This document shows, piece by piece, positions 47,160 to 55,770 of a stretch of DNA of 64,000 nucleotides. Source of the DNA: Arthrobacter sp. C9C5 (GTDB taxonomy: Bacteria; Actinomycetota; Actinomycetes; Actinomycetales; Micrococcaceae); assembly GCF_013359735.1 (NCBI RefSeq), contig NZ_JABFMX010000001.1, forward strand, positions 124,001 through 188,000. Direction: 5' to 3'. A program made the position numbers and the translations under genes. The stretch's first letter is position 1, and the number at the start of each line of letters is the position of its first letter. The notes under the pieces were generated by a model, which saw only the letters and a program-made list of their open reading frames with translations, did no database searches and was not told the DNA's origin.

Positions 47160-47747
47160 CTCCGGAACGCCATCTCCGGCGCCGGCCTTGCCCGCCCCAA
47201 TCCGCAGTTCGGCGGGCACACGGGACCGGCCCCGATCCAGCCTCGCTCAGCAACCCTCCCGGAACGGATCTGGTGGGGTGCCGGAAGCCGGGCCACCGCA
47301 CGGTGGGCAGGACAGCAGGGCATGAACCTGATGTCCTCCACCCTGTTGACCGAGGACACCGGGGTTCCCTTCGACCAGCTGCAGGCGGAGCAGATTGCCG
47401 GCTTCCGGGAGGCGTGGACAGCAGCCGGACACGCCCACACCCCGCGGGTCTCCGTGTCACGCAGCATCATTCCGCTGATCGACGACGAATCGCGGCACTA
47501 TTTCGGGCTGCGTGCGCAGACGGATGCCCGGGACCAGGTGGGGTACCTCGACGGCGGCCTTGCCCGCTTCGGGCGCAGCTACATCGGCGAACCCGGACAG
47601 CTGGTGCAGCAGCTCTCCCGTGACGCCGCCGTGGCCGCGGCGGACACCCTCCTCGTCACCGTCCCGAACCAGCTGGGCGTGGATTTCAATGTCCGGCTGC
47701 TCGAAGCGATTTCCCGCGAGCTGCGCCCCGCCCTGGGCTGGGACTGA
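47160..47747 (+). pseudogene. LLM-class flavin-dependent oxidoreductase, 3' fragment
   Basis: From LRNAISGAGLARPNPQ to the C-terminus ELRPALGWD, about 195 residues, with PERIWWGAGSRATARWA, MNLMSSTLLTEDTGVPFDQL and TLLVTVPNQLGVDFN. It continues the fragment at 38004-38252; about 65 residues of the middle are missing. An internal ATG (47322) could start a shorter product, but without the N-terminal barrel strands it would not be a working enzyme. Confidence 0.85.
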
Positions 47748-47878
47748 CGAGTACCTGACATGGGCACGCATCCGTGTGGCCGCGCCCCGGTCGGTGGCCA
47801 ATGACTCTTCCCGCGAGGGTTGCGTAGCTGGTAGGCCGGTAATCAGATCCTGATTATTCAAGTCTCTCGGGAGGCCCC

Positions 47879-48601
47879 ATGGCCGAGGTAATCATTGGCA
47901 CTTCCCGCGGGGAAATGCCGGCCTACTTGGCAACGCCGGCCGGCGAAGGTCCCTGGCCCGGCGTCGTAGTTATCCATGACGCGCTGGGCCTGAGCCGGGA
48001 CATCCGGAAGCAGGCCGACTGGCTGGCCGGCGAGGGGTTCCTCGCGGTGGCCCCGGACCTGTTCTACTGGGGCAGCAGGTCAGCCTGCCTCTGGTCCCTT
48101 ATCCGCGGCTGGCGGCCCCTTGGCGACCTGGACCTCACCCGTGCTTGGCTGGCGGCACGCGGAGACTGCACAGGCCGCGTCGGGGTAATGGGCTTCTGCA
48201 TGGGCGGCGGCTTCGCCCTCATGCTCGCACCGGATCGCGACTTCGCCGCGGCCAGCGTGAACTACGGCGGACTCGACGACGCCACGGCCCGGGCCATGCC
48301 GCGGGCCTGCCCGATCGTGGCGAGCTACGGAGCAAGAGACCGCTGGCCCGGGGTGCGCCAGGTGCCCGCCCGGCTGGAGCCGCTGCTGGCTGACGCCGGG
48401 ATAGACCATGACATCAAGGTCTATCCCGGCGCGGGCCACGGCTTCCTCAACCGGCATGGCCCGTCGGACCTGACGTTCGGCGACAAGTTGCTGGCGAAAC
48501 TGGTGGCCGCCGGCTACCACGAGCCCTCGGCCGAGGACGCCCGCCGGCGGATCCTGGCCTTCTTCCGGACGCATCTGAGCACTGAGGGGGAGCCACGATG
48601 A
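47879..48601 (+). CDS. dienelactone-hydrolase-family protein
   Basis: A 240-residue alpha/beta-hydrolase. The nucleophile is Cys in GFCMGGGFA (near 106), Asp is in YGARDRWPG (near 154) and His in GAGHGFLNR (near 188), the Cys-Asp-His triad of this family. An N-terminal Glu in a [14 protein letters not shown] loop is replaced by Asp, so substrate may differ from classical dienelactone. It is intact although it lies just downstream of the broken oxidoreductase. The stop overlaps a short coupled frame. Confidence 0.88.
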   Translation: MAEVIIGTSRGEMPAYLATPAGEGPWPGVVVIHDALGLSRDIRKQADWLAGEGFLAVAPDLFYWGSRSACLWSLIRGWRPLGDLDLTRAWLAARGDCTGRVGVMGFCMGGGFALMLAPDRDFAAASVNYGGLDDATARAMPRACPIVASYGARDRWPGVRQVPARLEPLLADAGIDHDIKVYPGAGHGFLNRHGPSDLTFGDKLLAKLVAAGYHEPSAEDARRRILAFFRTHLSTEGEPR

Positions 48602-48774
48602 TCTACCGCAGGCCGGGGGGCCGGACCAGGCTGGTGGTCAGCGGCTATTGGTCGTTCCGGCCTACATGGCTTCAACCGGTGCTGAGTATTTTGGCGCTCG
48701 AGCCCTCGCACTGGGTCACGCAGACGCGCCAGTTCTCAAATCTGAAACGTCTCGTTGAGTCAGAAAGCCGCTGA
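48598..48774 (+). CDS. short open frame coupled to the hydrolase gene
   Basis: 58 codons ([20 protein letters not shown]...) starting in an ATGA overlap with the hydrolase stop. It runs 15 bp into the end of the convergent ATPase gene. It contains [20 protein letters not shown]. No family recognised; could be spurious. Confidence 0.35.
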   Translation: MIYRRPGGRTRLVVSGYWSFRPTWLQPVLSILALEPSHWVTQTRQFSNLKRLVESESR

Positions 48775-50220
48775 GCCCCGGAATCCGCCACCGGCAGGCC
48801 CGCCGCCGCCGGCAGGGCCGCCGCCGCCCCCGCCTCCGTCGCTGCCGCTGCCGCTGCCCAGCAGACTGCGGGTGAGCGCCTCGCCGTCGGCCATCAGCTG
48901 GCCCACGGCCGTCTGAAGGTGGTCGTCCGCGACAGGGACGCCGGCCAGGGCGGCGGCCACGACGGCGCGGCGGATCAGTTCGCGGGCAAAGGAGGCCGTG
49001 GTTCCTTCGGTGCGGGCGGCCGCCTCCTCAAGGGCGGCCGCGCTGAAGGGGATTCCGCGTGAATACAGCTTGAGCAACGCCACGCGCTCGGGCCGCGCGG
49101 GCAGGGGAATTTCCACGGCCAGATCCACCCGCCCGGGGCGTTGCGCCAGGGCGCGTTCCAGCATGTCCACCCGGTTGGTGGTGAGGACGAACGCCACATC
49201 GGCGTCGCTGGCCAGGCCATCCATCGCGTCGAGCACCTCGAATAGCAGCGGCTGGGGTCCGTGTCCGAAGCTGCGGTCCTCGGCAATGAGGTCACAGTCC
49301 TCGAGCACCACGATGGAGGGCTGCAGCGCCCTGGCCATGGTGGCCGCCTCGGAAATCCGGGCAAGCGATCCGCCGGACAACAGGATGGCGGTGGCACCTT
49401 GGCTCCGGCTCAGCAGATACCGCACCGTGTGGGTCTTTCCGGTGCCCGGACGCCCGTAGAGCAGGATGCCGCGCTTCAGGTGCTGCCCGTACCGGTTGAG
49501 GGTGTCCCGGTGCTCGGCGATGCCGAGGGCGTGGTCCGACACTTTCTGCAGCAGACCGTCCGGCAGGATGACATCGGACGCGGCCAGATCCGGCCGGGCG
49601 TGGAAGGTCACACCTGCCGCGCTGGGTCCGTACTCGCCCATGACGAGGGAGATGACCTGTCCCTTCAAGATGCTGTGGCGCTGCATCCGACGTCGGAACT
49701 CCGCGAGGAAGCTTGCGGCAGTGTCGGTAGCGCAGGCTAGGACTTCCAGGGACGCCGTTTGCCGACCGTAGCGGGGGTTGGCATCCCGTTGCAGCACCAC
49801 GATCGGATGTCCGCCGTGACTGAACAACCAGAGCCCCAGCGCCACGGCCTGCCGCTGCTCGTCCGGGCCCACCGCGAGGTTTGCGTAGTCGGGCTGGGAG
49901 AGCGGGAACTGGGGGAAGACCTGCGCCTGCTGCAGCATGTCGCTCAAGGAATGATGGTGTCGCTGGTCGCCACCGCCGATGCCGACCAGCCGGGACTCCG
50001 GATCCTCGCGCGCCAGCTCGGCCATCTGGATGTCTGCGTCGACGAACCGGTGCGGCGGAATCTCCTCCACGACGACAGAAACCGACCCGGCCGGCGCGCC
50101 CAAATGTTCGGTAAGCGTCGTCAGCAACTGCGGTCCCGACGGCACCCGGTGCTGGCCGGACTGCGCAAGTTGCACGAGTTGCGCAAAATCGTCGATGAAC
50201 TTCCCCAAATTTTCATCCAT
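48760..50220 (-). CDS. AAA+ ATPase with Gly-rich C-terminal tail
   Basis: 486 residues. An N-terminal domain of about 230 residues of unknown fold precedes one AAA module: Walker A GRPGTGKTH near 255, Walker B VVLEDCDLIAE near 303, sensor 1 VLTTNRVDM, arginine finger region AQRPGRVDLAVEIPLP. The last about 30 residues are Ser/Gly runs, ending GFRGSAAF. The AAA part resembles Bcs1/CDC48-like ATPases; the partner or substrate is unknown. It stands alone between unrelated genes. Confidence 0.85.
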   Translation of the reverse strand: MDENLGKFIDDFAQLVQLAQSGQHRVPSGPQLLTTLTEHLGAPAGSVSVVVEEIPPHRFVDADIQMAELAREDPESRLVGIGGGDQRHHHSLSDMLQQAQVFPQFPLSQPDYANLAVGPDEQRQAVALGLWLFSHGGHPIVVLQRDANPRYGRQTASLEVLACATDTAASFLAEFRRRMQRHSILKGQVISLVMGEYGPSAAGVTFHARPDLAASDVILPDGLLQKVSDHALGIAEHRDTLNRYGQHLKRGILLYGRPGTGKTHTVRYLLSRSQGATAILLSGGSLARISEAATMARALQPSIVVLEDCDLIAEDRSFGHGPQPLLFEVLDAMDGLASDADVAFVLTTNRVDMLERALAQRPGRVDLAVEIPLPARPERVALLKLYSRGIPFSAAALEEAAARTEGTTASFARELIRRAVVAAALAGVPVADDHLQTAVGQLMADGEALTRSLLGSGSGSDGGGGGGGPAGGGGPAGGGFRGSAAF

Positions 50221-50272
50221 GCGCAGACCCTACCAGCGGCCGCTACCGTACCGTCCGCTGCCGCACCATCCG

Positions 50273-51685
50273 CTACTGCCCGTTGCGCTCGATCGCCTGT
50301 CCCAGAATCCGGGCGCCCTCCGGGAAGGCGCCCGGGTTCGGCCCGGCGTAGTTGAGCCGGATGAAGGGGCCTGCGGGTTCGGCAGGGAACCATTCGGTGC
50401 CGGCGGCGATCAGAACCCCGGCGCGCTCGCAGTCGGCGCTGAGCCGGTCGACGTCGGTCCCGTCAGGGAGGCGGGCCCAGAGGTTCAGCCCGCCCTTGGG
50501 GACCAGCGTGAGATGGGCCTGCGGGGCATGCTCGCGAAGGCTCGTGACCAGCAGGTCGCGGCGTGACTGGAGCTGGTGGCGGACGCTGCGCAGGTGCGTC
50601 TGCCAGGCAGGCTGGGTGACGACGTCGAGGGCAGCGGCCTGGAGGACGCCGCTGACATACATCGACTCGGCCCCGCGGTCCGCGAGGATGCGTTCCCGTG
50701 CCGGGCCGCGCGCGATCACGGCTCCCACCCGCATGGCCGGCGAGACACTCTTCGTCAGGGACCGCAGATATACGACGTGCCCGGAATCGTCACGCGCGGC
50801 GACGGGGGAGGGGGCCGAGGTGATGCCGAAGTCGTGGGCCCAGTCATCCTCCACCAGGAACGCTCCGTGCCGGCGCACGACCTCCAGGACCTCTTCGCCG
50901 CGCCGGCCCGTCCACTGCGCCCCGGTGGGGTTGGCGTAATTGGCCTGCGCGTAGAACAGCCGCGCCCCGGTCTCCTGGAACGCGCGGTCCAACCCGTCCG
51001 GATCCGGGCCGTCGGGTCCGCTCGGAACAGGAACGACGCGCACGCCGGCCTGGGCAGCAGCCAGAATCGCGCCCCAGTAGCTTGGGGATTCCATTAGCAG
51101 CGGCTGCCCGCTGCCCACCAGCGCCCTGAAGATCGAGCTGAGTCCGCTTTGGGTTCCGGGCAGTACGACGACGTCGCTCGCAGCCGGCGGTGTGACGCCG
51201 GCCTGCATCGAGGCACCCAGCTCGTGCGCGAACCAGGACTGCAGCTCCGGGAGCCCCGCAGCCGGTGCCCGGGACAGCGCCGCGTCGCCCCTGGCCGCCC
51301 TGGTCAGGGCAGCCCGGACCAGCCGTTCGGGCAGGAGTTCGCGGGCCGGGTAGCCGGAGTGCAGGGCGATGACATCGTTCGCCGCGCTGCGCATCGCGGT
51401 GGATGCCGAACGAAGTGGCGCGTGCGGCGTCCGCAGGGCCGCGGTCTGCCAGCCGTAGTCGGAGGGGCGCGCCGTCCGGACCTCCCGGACGAAGGTGCCG
51501 ACGCCGGGCCGGCTCTCGATGAGGCCCTGGGCGGCGAGGGCCTGCAGGGCCTTCTGCACCGTGACGGGACTGGCCTGGTGTTCGGCGACCAGCGCGCGCG
51601 TGGATGGCAGCCGGGAGCCGGGGGCGGCGTGAGTGATCCACTCTTTGAGCTGCGTCACAATCCGCCAACTGCTATCGTGGTTCAT
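50273..51685 (-). CDS. MocR-type regulator (GntR HTH + aminotransferase-like PLP domain)
   Basis: 470 residues. The N-terminal GntR winged helix reads RLPSTRALVAEHQASPVTVQKALQAL. It is joined to a fold-type I aminotransferase domain: VLPGTQSGLSSIFRAL, YANPTGAQWTG, EDDWAHDFG, and the PLP lysine in SLTKSVSPAMRVG near 310. MocR proteins sense PLP-linked metabolites and often control the divergent gene. Here its ATG (51685) and the possible ATG of the EamA transporter overlap, so both genes must share control. Confidence 0.92.
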   Translation of the reverse strand: MNHDSSWRIVTQLKEWITHAAPGSRLPSTRALVAEHQASPVTVQKALQALAAQGLIESRPGVGTFVREVRTARPSDYGWQTAALRTPHAPLRSASTAMRSAANDVIALHSGYPARELLPERLVRAALTRAARGDAALSRAPAAGLPELQSWFAHELGASMQAGVTPPAASDVVVLPGTQSGLSSIFRALVGSGQPLLMESPSYWGAILAAAQAGVRVVPVPSGPDGPDPDGLDRAFQETGARLFYAQANYANPTGAQWTGRRGEEVLEVVRRHGAFLVEDDWAHDFGITSAPSPVAARDDSGHVVYLRSLTKSVSPAMRVGAVIARGPARERILADRGAESMYVSGVLQAAALDVVTQPAWQTHLRSVRHQLQSRRDLLVTSLREHAPQAHLTLVPKGGLNLWARLPDGTDVDRLSADCERAGVLIAAGTEWFPAEPAGPFIRLNYAGPNPGAFPEGARILGQAIERNGQ

Positions 51686-52637
51686 GAGAGCCAATAGTAG
51701 CGCTACTGTGATTTTTAGCCCAGTGATACCGACCCCTCGGTCCGGCCGCCCCGGCGGCGGCCTCTGGTGGGGACTGCTCGGAGTTGCGGCGTTCTCCTTC
51801 ACCGTTCCCCTCACCCGGGTGGCGGTCGCGGGACTGTCGCCTTTGTTCATCGGCTCCGGCCGGGCGGTCGTTGCCGCGGCCCTGGCTGCCACCGCCCTGA
51901 TCCTGACCCGTCAGCGATTTCCGCTGGGCCTTCAGTGGGCCCGCCTCGCGGTGGTCGGCGGCGGGATCGTGGTCGGCTTCCCGCTGCTCACCTCGTTCGC
52001 GCTGACCAGTGTGCCCGCCAGCCACGGCGCGGTCGTTATCGCCCTGCTCCCGGCCGCTACCGCAACCGCCGTCGTCCTCCGCGGCCACGAGCGTCCGCGC
52101 GCGGCTTTCTGGCTCGCCACGGCTGCCGGCGCCGCGGCGGCCCTGGGCTTCGCCTTCGCGCAGCCCGGAGGCTTCGGGCAACTGCACTGGTCGGACCTGC
52201 TGCTGCTCGGCGCGGTCGTCGCCGCGGCCATCGGCTACGCCGAAGGGGGCCTGCTCGCCCGCGAGCTCGGCGCCTGGCAGACCGTCTCCTGGGCGCTCGT
52301 CCTCGCGGCGCCGCTGATGCTGCTTCTGGCCGTGTGGACGATGATCCAGCAGCCACCGTCGGGCACCCCGGCGCAGTGGGCCGCCTTCGCCTACCTCGGC
52401 GTCGTCAGCATGTTCCTTGGCTTCTTCGCCTGGTACCGCGGCCTCGCCATCGGCCCCATGACCCAAGTCAGCCAGATCCAGCTGATCCAGCCCGTGCTGA
52501 GCATCGCCTGGGCCGCGCTCCTCCTTGGCGAAACCCTGACGCCGACCACCCTCATTGGCGGGGCCGCGGTAATCGCCTGCGCCGGCATCGCCGTCCGCGT
52601 CCGGCTGAGGCCAACATCGCCACCACCGCGGCCCTGA
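51684..52637 (+). CDS. EamA/DMT-family transporter
   Basis: About 317 residues with roughly ten hydrophobic TM helices in two EamA repeats (LLGVAAFSFTVPLTRVAVAG at the start; AWYRGLAIGPMTQVSQIQLI and AWAALLLGETLTPTTLIGG in the second). DMT carriers export amino acids, amines or other small metabolites. The start is uncertain: ATG 51684 would overlap the MocR start codon; GTG 51708 or GTG 51723 lie beyond the palindrome and are more credible. Operon partner of the PaiB-like gene. Confidence 0.85.
   Translation: MRANSSATVIFSPVIPTPRSGRPGGGLWWGLLGVAAFSFTVPLTRVAVAGLSPLFIGSGRAVVAAALAATALILTRQRFPLGLQWARLAVVGGGIVVGFPLLTSFALTSVPASHGAVVIALLPAATATAVVLRGHERPRAAFWLATAAGAAAALGFAFAQPGGFGQLHWSDLLLLGAVVAAAIGYAEGGLLARELGAWQTVSWALVLAAPLMLLLAVWTMIQQPPSGTPAQWAAFAYLGVVSMFLGFFAWYRGLAIGPMTQVSQIQLIQPVLSIAWAALLLGETLTPTTLIGGAAVIACAGIAVRVRLRPTSPPPRP
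51696..51707. promoter_or_regulatory. palindrome between MocR and EamA genes
   Basis: AGTAGCGCTACT is a perfect 12-bp palindrome 11 bp from the MocR start codon. It is the obvious candidate for MocR binding and control of both genes. Its presence inside the longest version of the EamA frame argues for a later EamA start. Confidence 0.5.
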
Positions 52638-52675
52638 CTCTTCCCGCACCCCACCCCACGGCAAAGGACAATCCC

Positions 52676-53320
52676 ATGTACATCCCAGCGCACTTCGCGG
52701 CCGGCCCCGGCGCCGTCCGTGACCTGCTCACCGCCCCGGCGGCCGCCAACCTGGTCACGATGACCGCGCACGGCATGCTCGCCACCTTGCTGCCCTTGGT
52801 CTACGATCCCTCCATCGGCGAGCACGGGGCCCTGCACGGACACCTGGCCCGGAATAACCCGCAGTGGTCCGAGCCGTCAGTGGGCGAGGCCCTGGTCATC
52901 ATGCAGGGGGCCGACGCCTATATTTCACCGGCCTGGTATGCATCAAAGGCCGAACACGGGCGCGTCGTCCCGACCTGGAACTACTCCACGGCCCACGTTT
53001 ACGGCACCCTGGTCATCCACGATGATCCGGTCTGGCTCGCCGGCCACGTCAGGCGGCTCACCGACCTCAACGAAGCCCATGCAGCCCGGCCTTGGGCAGT
53101 CGACGACGCGCCGGAGCGATACATCGCCGGCCAGCTGCGCGCCGTTGTCGGGGTCGAACTGCTGATCAGCAGGATCGAGGGGAAGACCAAGCTCAGCCAA
53201 AACCGCTCCGATCAAGACGTCGACGGTGTCGTGGCCGGACTCAGGGGGTGCGGGCACACAGCCAGTGCTCACGACGTCGAACGCGCACGCCGGGAGCGGC
53301 GCCCGGACCGGGGACGGTAG
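52676..53320 (+). CDS. PaiB-like FMN-binding negative transcriptional regulator family protein
   Basis: 214 residues. The family opening MYIPAHFA is followed by TMTAHGMLATLLPLVYD, GHLARNNPQW, the flavin/haem-binding-type YISPAWYASK, VPTWNYSTAHVYG and KLSQNRS. Related to Bacillus PaiB; the true biochemical activity is uncertain. AAAGGA precedes ATG 52676, 38 nt after the EamA stop, so it is co-transcribed with the transporter and probably controlled by MocR. Confidence 0.88.
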   Translation: MYIPAHFAAGPGAVRDLLTAPAAANLVTMTAHGMLATLLPLVYDPSIGEHGALHGHLARNNPQWSEPSVGEALVIMQGADAYISPAWYASKAEHGRVVPTWNYSTAHVYGTLVIHDDPVWLAGHVRRLTDLNEAHAARPWAVDDAPERYIAGQLRAVVGVELLISRIEGKTKLSQNRSDQDVDGVVAGLRGCGHTASAHDVERARRERRPDRGR

Positions 53321-53347
53321 GCCGGCCGGGTCCGGGCTGCCGCGCTC

Positions 53348-54394
53348 CTAACGTTCGTCGCTGGCGTAGCTGAGCCCGATCTGGCTTCGGACGGTGTCCA
53401 GCGCGGCCATGACCCGGACGGTCTCGCCGGGTGACAGCACATCGTTGGCGATTGCGCCGGCGGCAATGAGCCGCTCGACTTCCCACGCCTGGTATTGCAT
53501 GCCGCGGCCGGTGACCGGCTCGTCGAAGCGCTCGACGACGTTGCCGCCGTCGTCGTACCGGGTGAAACCGGTGGGCGTGTACCAGACCGGGTCCATCTCG
53601 ATGCTGCCTTCGGTGCCGATCACCGCGGCCCGGTTGGGCCCCGCGGTATCCAGTGCGCAGTGCAGCACCGCCTGCTGTCCGTCCGCGTATTCGAAGATCA
53701 TCGCGGTCTGGCGGTCGACGCCGGTGGCCGTCATGCTGGCGGCTGCCTGGATCCGGGCTGGCTCGCCGAACACGTCGAAGGCGAAGGAGACCGGATAGAT
53801 CCCCAGGTCAAGGAGTGCTCCGCCGCCCAGCGCGGGGTCGTTGAGCCGGTGCTCCGGATCCTTGGGCAGGTTCTGGTTGTGGTCCGCGATGACGGTCCGG
53901 ACTTCACCCAGGACGCCCGAGCCGATCAGTTCCCGGACCCGGACCATGTGCGGGAGGTAGCGCGTCCACATCGCTTCGAGGGCAACCAGCCCCTTCGATG
54001 CGGCGAGGTCCACGATTTCCTGCGCCTGCCACTCGTTCATGGCGAACGGCTTCTCCACCAGCACATGCTTGCCGGCGTTGAGGGCCAGCAGCGCGTTCTC
54101 GTAATGGAACGGGTGCGGCGAGGAGATGTAGATGACGTCCACCTCGGGGTCGTTTACCAGCGCTTCGTAGCTGCCATGGGCCGCGGGCAGCCCGAACCTG
54201 CCGGCGAAGTCGCGGGCCGTTGCGAGGTTCCGGGAGCCCACCGCCTGGACGCTGAAGCCGTGCTCGACCAGGTCCGAAGTCTGCAGCCCGGCGATTAATC
54301 CGGTGCCGAGGATTCCCCAGCGGACGCCGCTCCCCGAACGTTCGGGACGATCGGGGGCTGGGGTGGGGGAGGGTACTGGGGCGGTGTCTGACAT
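53348..54394 (-). CDS. Gfo/Idh/MocA-family oxidoreductase
   Basis: 348 residues. The NAD(P)-binding Rossmann motif RWGILGTGLIAG (about 25-36), the SSPHPFHYENALLALNAG segment and the hallmark EKPFAM (about 115) are present. The C-terminal half forms the open-sheet domain (GGGALLDLGIYPVSF). It likely oxidises or reduces a sugar, polyol or related ring compound. A Pro-rich stretch of about 20 residues precedes the core. The 54395-54630 gap upstream shows no gene. Confidence 0.88.
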   Translation of the reverse strand: MSDTAPVPSPTPAPDRPERSGSGVRWGILGTGLIAGLQTSDLVEHGFSVQAVGSRNLATARDFAGRFGLPAAHGSYEALVNDPEVDVIYISSPHPFHYENALLALNAGKHVLVEKPFAMNEWQAQEIVDLAASKGLVALEAMWTRYLPHMVRVRELIGSGVLGEVRTVIADHNQNLPKDPEHRLNDPALGGGALLDLGIYPVSFAFDVFGEPARIQAAASMTATGVDRQTAMIFEYADGQQAVLHCALDTAGPNRAAVIGTEGSIEMDPVWYTPTGFTRYDDGGNVVERFDEPVTGRGMQYQAWEVERLIAAGAIANDVLSPGETVRVMAALDTVRSQIGLSYASDER

Positions 54395-54630
54395 CGTGGG
54401 TTCCCTTCGGCCGAGCGCAGATGGTCTGTGGCAGCGGCAGCGAAGACGTCCCCGTGGACGGAGCAGGTTACTGCCGGCGTGTTGTCGACCGTACCGTACG
54501 GGCGCCGGTTTGTTGCGGACCGGTCCCCGTCAGGGGCGTCCGTTCCGCAGCCCGTCCGGAAGCGGAGGCCGGCATGCGCCCGGCCGGCCTGGGCGCAGGC
54601 ACTGCTGCACCGCGGCCGGCCGGGAACGAG

Positions 54631-54747
54631 TCACTTGCAGGTGCAGCGCTGTTCGGTGGGCACGTCGGCCATGACGGAGTCGACGTGCTCGCCGCAGCCG
54701 GCCCAGGTGATTTTTCCACAGCTATTGCAACGGACGGGACTGCACAT
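54631..54747 (-). CDS. tiny Cys-rich protein downstream of thioredoxin
   Basis: 38 residues: MCSPVRCNSCGKITW, then AGCGEHVDSVMADV and a C-terminal RCTCK. Six or so Cys in CxxC-like and CxC spacing suggest zinc or iron-sulfur binding, or a persulfide carrier. AAAGGAG lies 6-8 nt before ATG 54747, a strong ribosome site. It lies 61 bp after the thioredoxin stop on the same strand and so shares its operator-controlled promoter. Confidence 0.65.
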   Translation of the reverse strand: MCSPVRCNSCGKITWAGCGEHVDSVMADVPTEQRCTCK

Positions 54748-54808
54748 TGTTTTCTCCTTTAGCGGGTACTGCTGGTTGGGTACTGCGTTGGTTTGGTGAT
54801 GCTGGCGG

Positions 54809-55174
54809 TTAGGACGCGGGCGCGGCGGCCATCTTGGCCCGGATTTCTTCCATGTCCAGCCCCTTAACGGCGGTGATGAGTTCATCGAGCCCGCTGGCGT
54901 TCATGGCGCCGGGCTGGGAGAAGACGAGGATACCGTCGCGGAAGGCCATCAGGGTGGGGATCGAGGTGATCCGCGCTGCCGCGGAGAGCCCCGGCTCGGC
55001 CTCCGTGTCCACCTTCGCGAAGACGACGTCGGGGTGGGCTTCGGAAGCTTTGCTGAATGTGGGGGCAAACATGCGGCACGGACCGCACCAGGCTGCCCAG
55101 AAGTCCACCAGGACGATGTCGTTGCCGGAAATGGTGTCGTTGAAGGTCTTTTCAGAGATGTCGATGGTTGCCAT
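54809..55174 (-). CDS. thioredoxin
   Basis: 121 residues. VLVDFWAAWCGPCRMFAPTF (active site WCGPC, Cys near 30 and 33) and the cis-Pro loop SIPTLMAFRDG are standard; the C-terminus has an extra about 15 residues rich in Met/Ala. ATG 55174 gives the natural N-terminus. A CsoR/CstR-type palindrome and promoter lie only 12-27 bp upstream. With the rhodanese genes divergent from it, the likely task is reducing persulfides or sulfane sulfur carriers. Confidence 0.92.
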   Translation of the reverse strand: MATIDISEKTFNDTISGNDIVLVDFWAAWCGPCRMFAPTFSKASEAHPDVVFAKVDTEAEPGLSAAARITSIPTLMAFRDGILVFSQPGAMNASGLDELITAVKGLDMEEIRAKMAAAPAS

Positions 55175-55185
55175 AAGGAAAATAT

Positions 55186-55201
55186 ATACCCCCGGGGGTA
55201 T
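55186..55201. promoter_or_regulatory. CsoR/CstR-type operator, thioredoxin promoter
   Basis: ATACCCCCGGGGGTAT, a perfect 16-bp palindrome. On the minus strand it fills the spacer between TTGTCT (-35-like) and TATATA (-10), an ideal position for repression of thioredoxin. Similar C/G-rich palindromes bind CsoR-family repressors (copper CsoR, persulfide CstR). Confidence 0.75.
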
Positions 55202-55240
55202 TAGAGACAAGCGCTGAAGGCGTCCCAATTTTGAGCGCCA

Positions 55241-55256
55241 ATACCCCTGGGGGTAT
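55241..55256. promoter_or_regulatory. CsoR/CstR-type operator, rhodanese promoter
   Basis: ATACCCCTGGGGGTAT, the same palindrome with one changed base. On the plus strand TTGAGC (55231-55236) and TATATT (55254-55259) stand 17 bp apart with the operator filling the spacer. It would control the rhodanese/TauE operon. Confidence 0.75.
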
Positions 55257-55317
55257 ATTGTGAGTGGCTGGATTGGCCACATGCCCCTACCGAATGCCTC
55301 CCGAAAGGTGCACATCA

Positions 55318-55620
55318 ATGGACATTACCGCCCAGCAACTCAACCAGCAGCTCAAGAACGGCAGCGATGCCCAGATCGTGGACGTTCGGGAACCCGCGGA
55401 AGTCGCCGCCGGCATGATCGCAGGCGCACGGCACATTCCGCTGGGCGAACTGCCGGCGCGGTTGGGCGAACTGGACAAGACCCGTCCCGTCGTCGCCGTC
55501 TGCCGCAGCGGCCGCCGCAGCGCCGCAGCCGCCGATCAGCTCGCCGCCGCCGGCTTCACCGCCTACACGATGACCGGCGGGATGCTCGACTGGTCCGAGG
55601 CCGGGCTGCCCGCCGGCTGA
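55318..55620 (+). CDS. single-domain rhodanese
   Basis: 100 residues. IVDVREPAEVAAGMIAGARHIPLGEL and the active-site loop VCRSGRRS (Cys 62) define a single-domain sulfurtransferase that carries a persulfide on Cys. GAAAGGTG precedes ATG 55318; longer in-frame starts are not needed. First gene of the rightward operon, downstream of an operator-containing promoter. Confidence 0.9.
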   Translation: MDITAQQLNQQLKNGSDAQIVDVREPAEVAAGMIAGARHIPLGELPARLGELDKTRPVVAVCRSGRRSAAAADQLAAAGFTAYTMTGGMLDWSEAGLPAG

Positions 55621-55770
55621 CACTCCCCATAAACTGCCCGGGCGACGCCTCCCCCCACGTGCCGCCCGGGCCTCCACCTGTCCTGACTGCGCCCTGGCGG
55701 GCTCCGGGCCGGTGGACGGCGGCCTCCCGCATCCGCGGCCAGAACCACCCAAGCTAGACCGAAAGTGACT

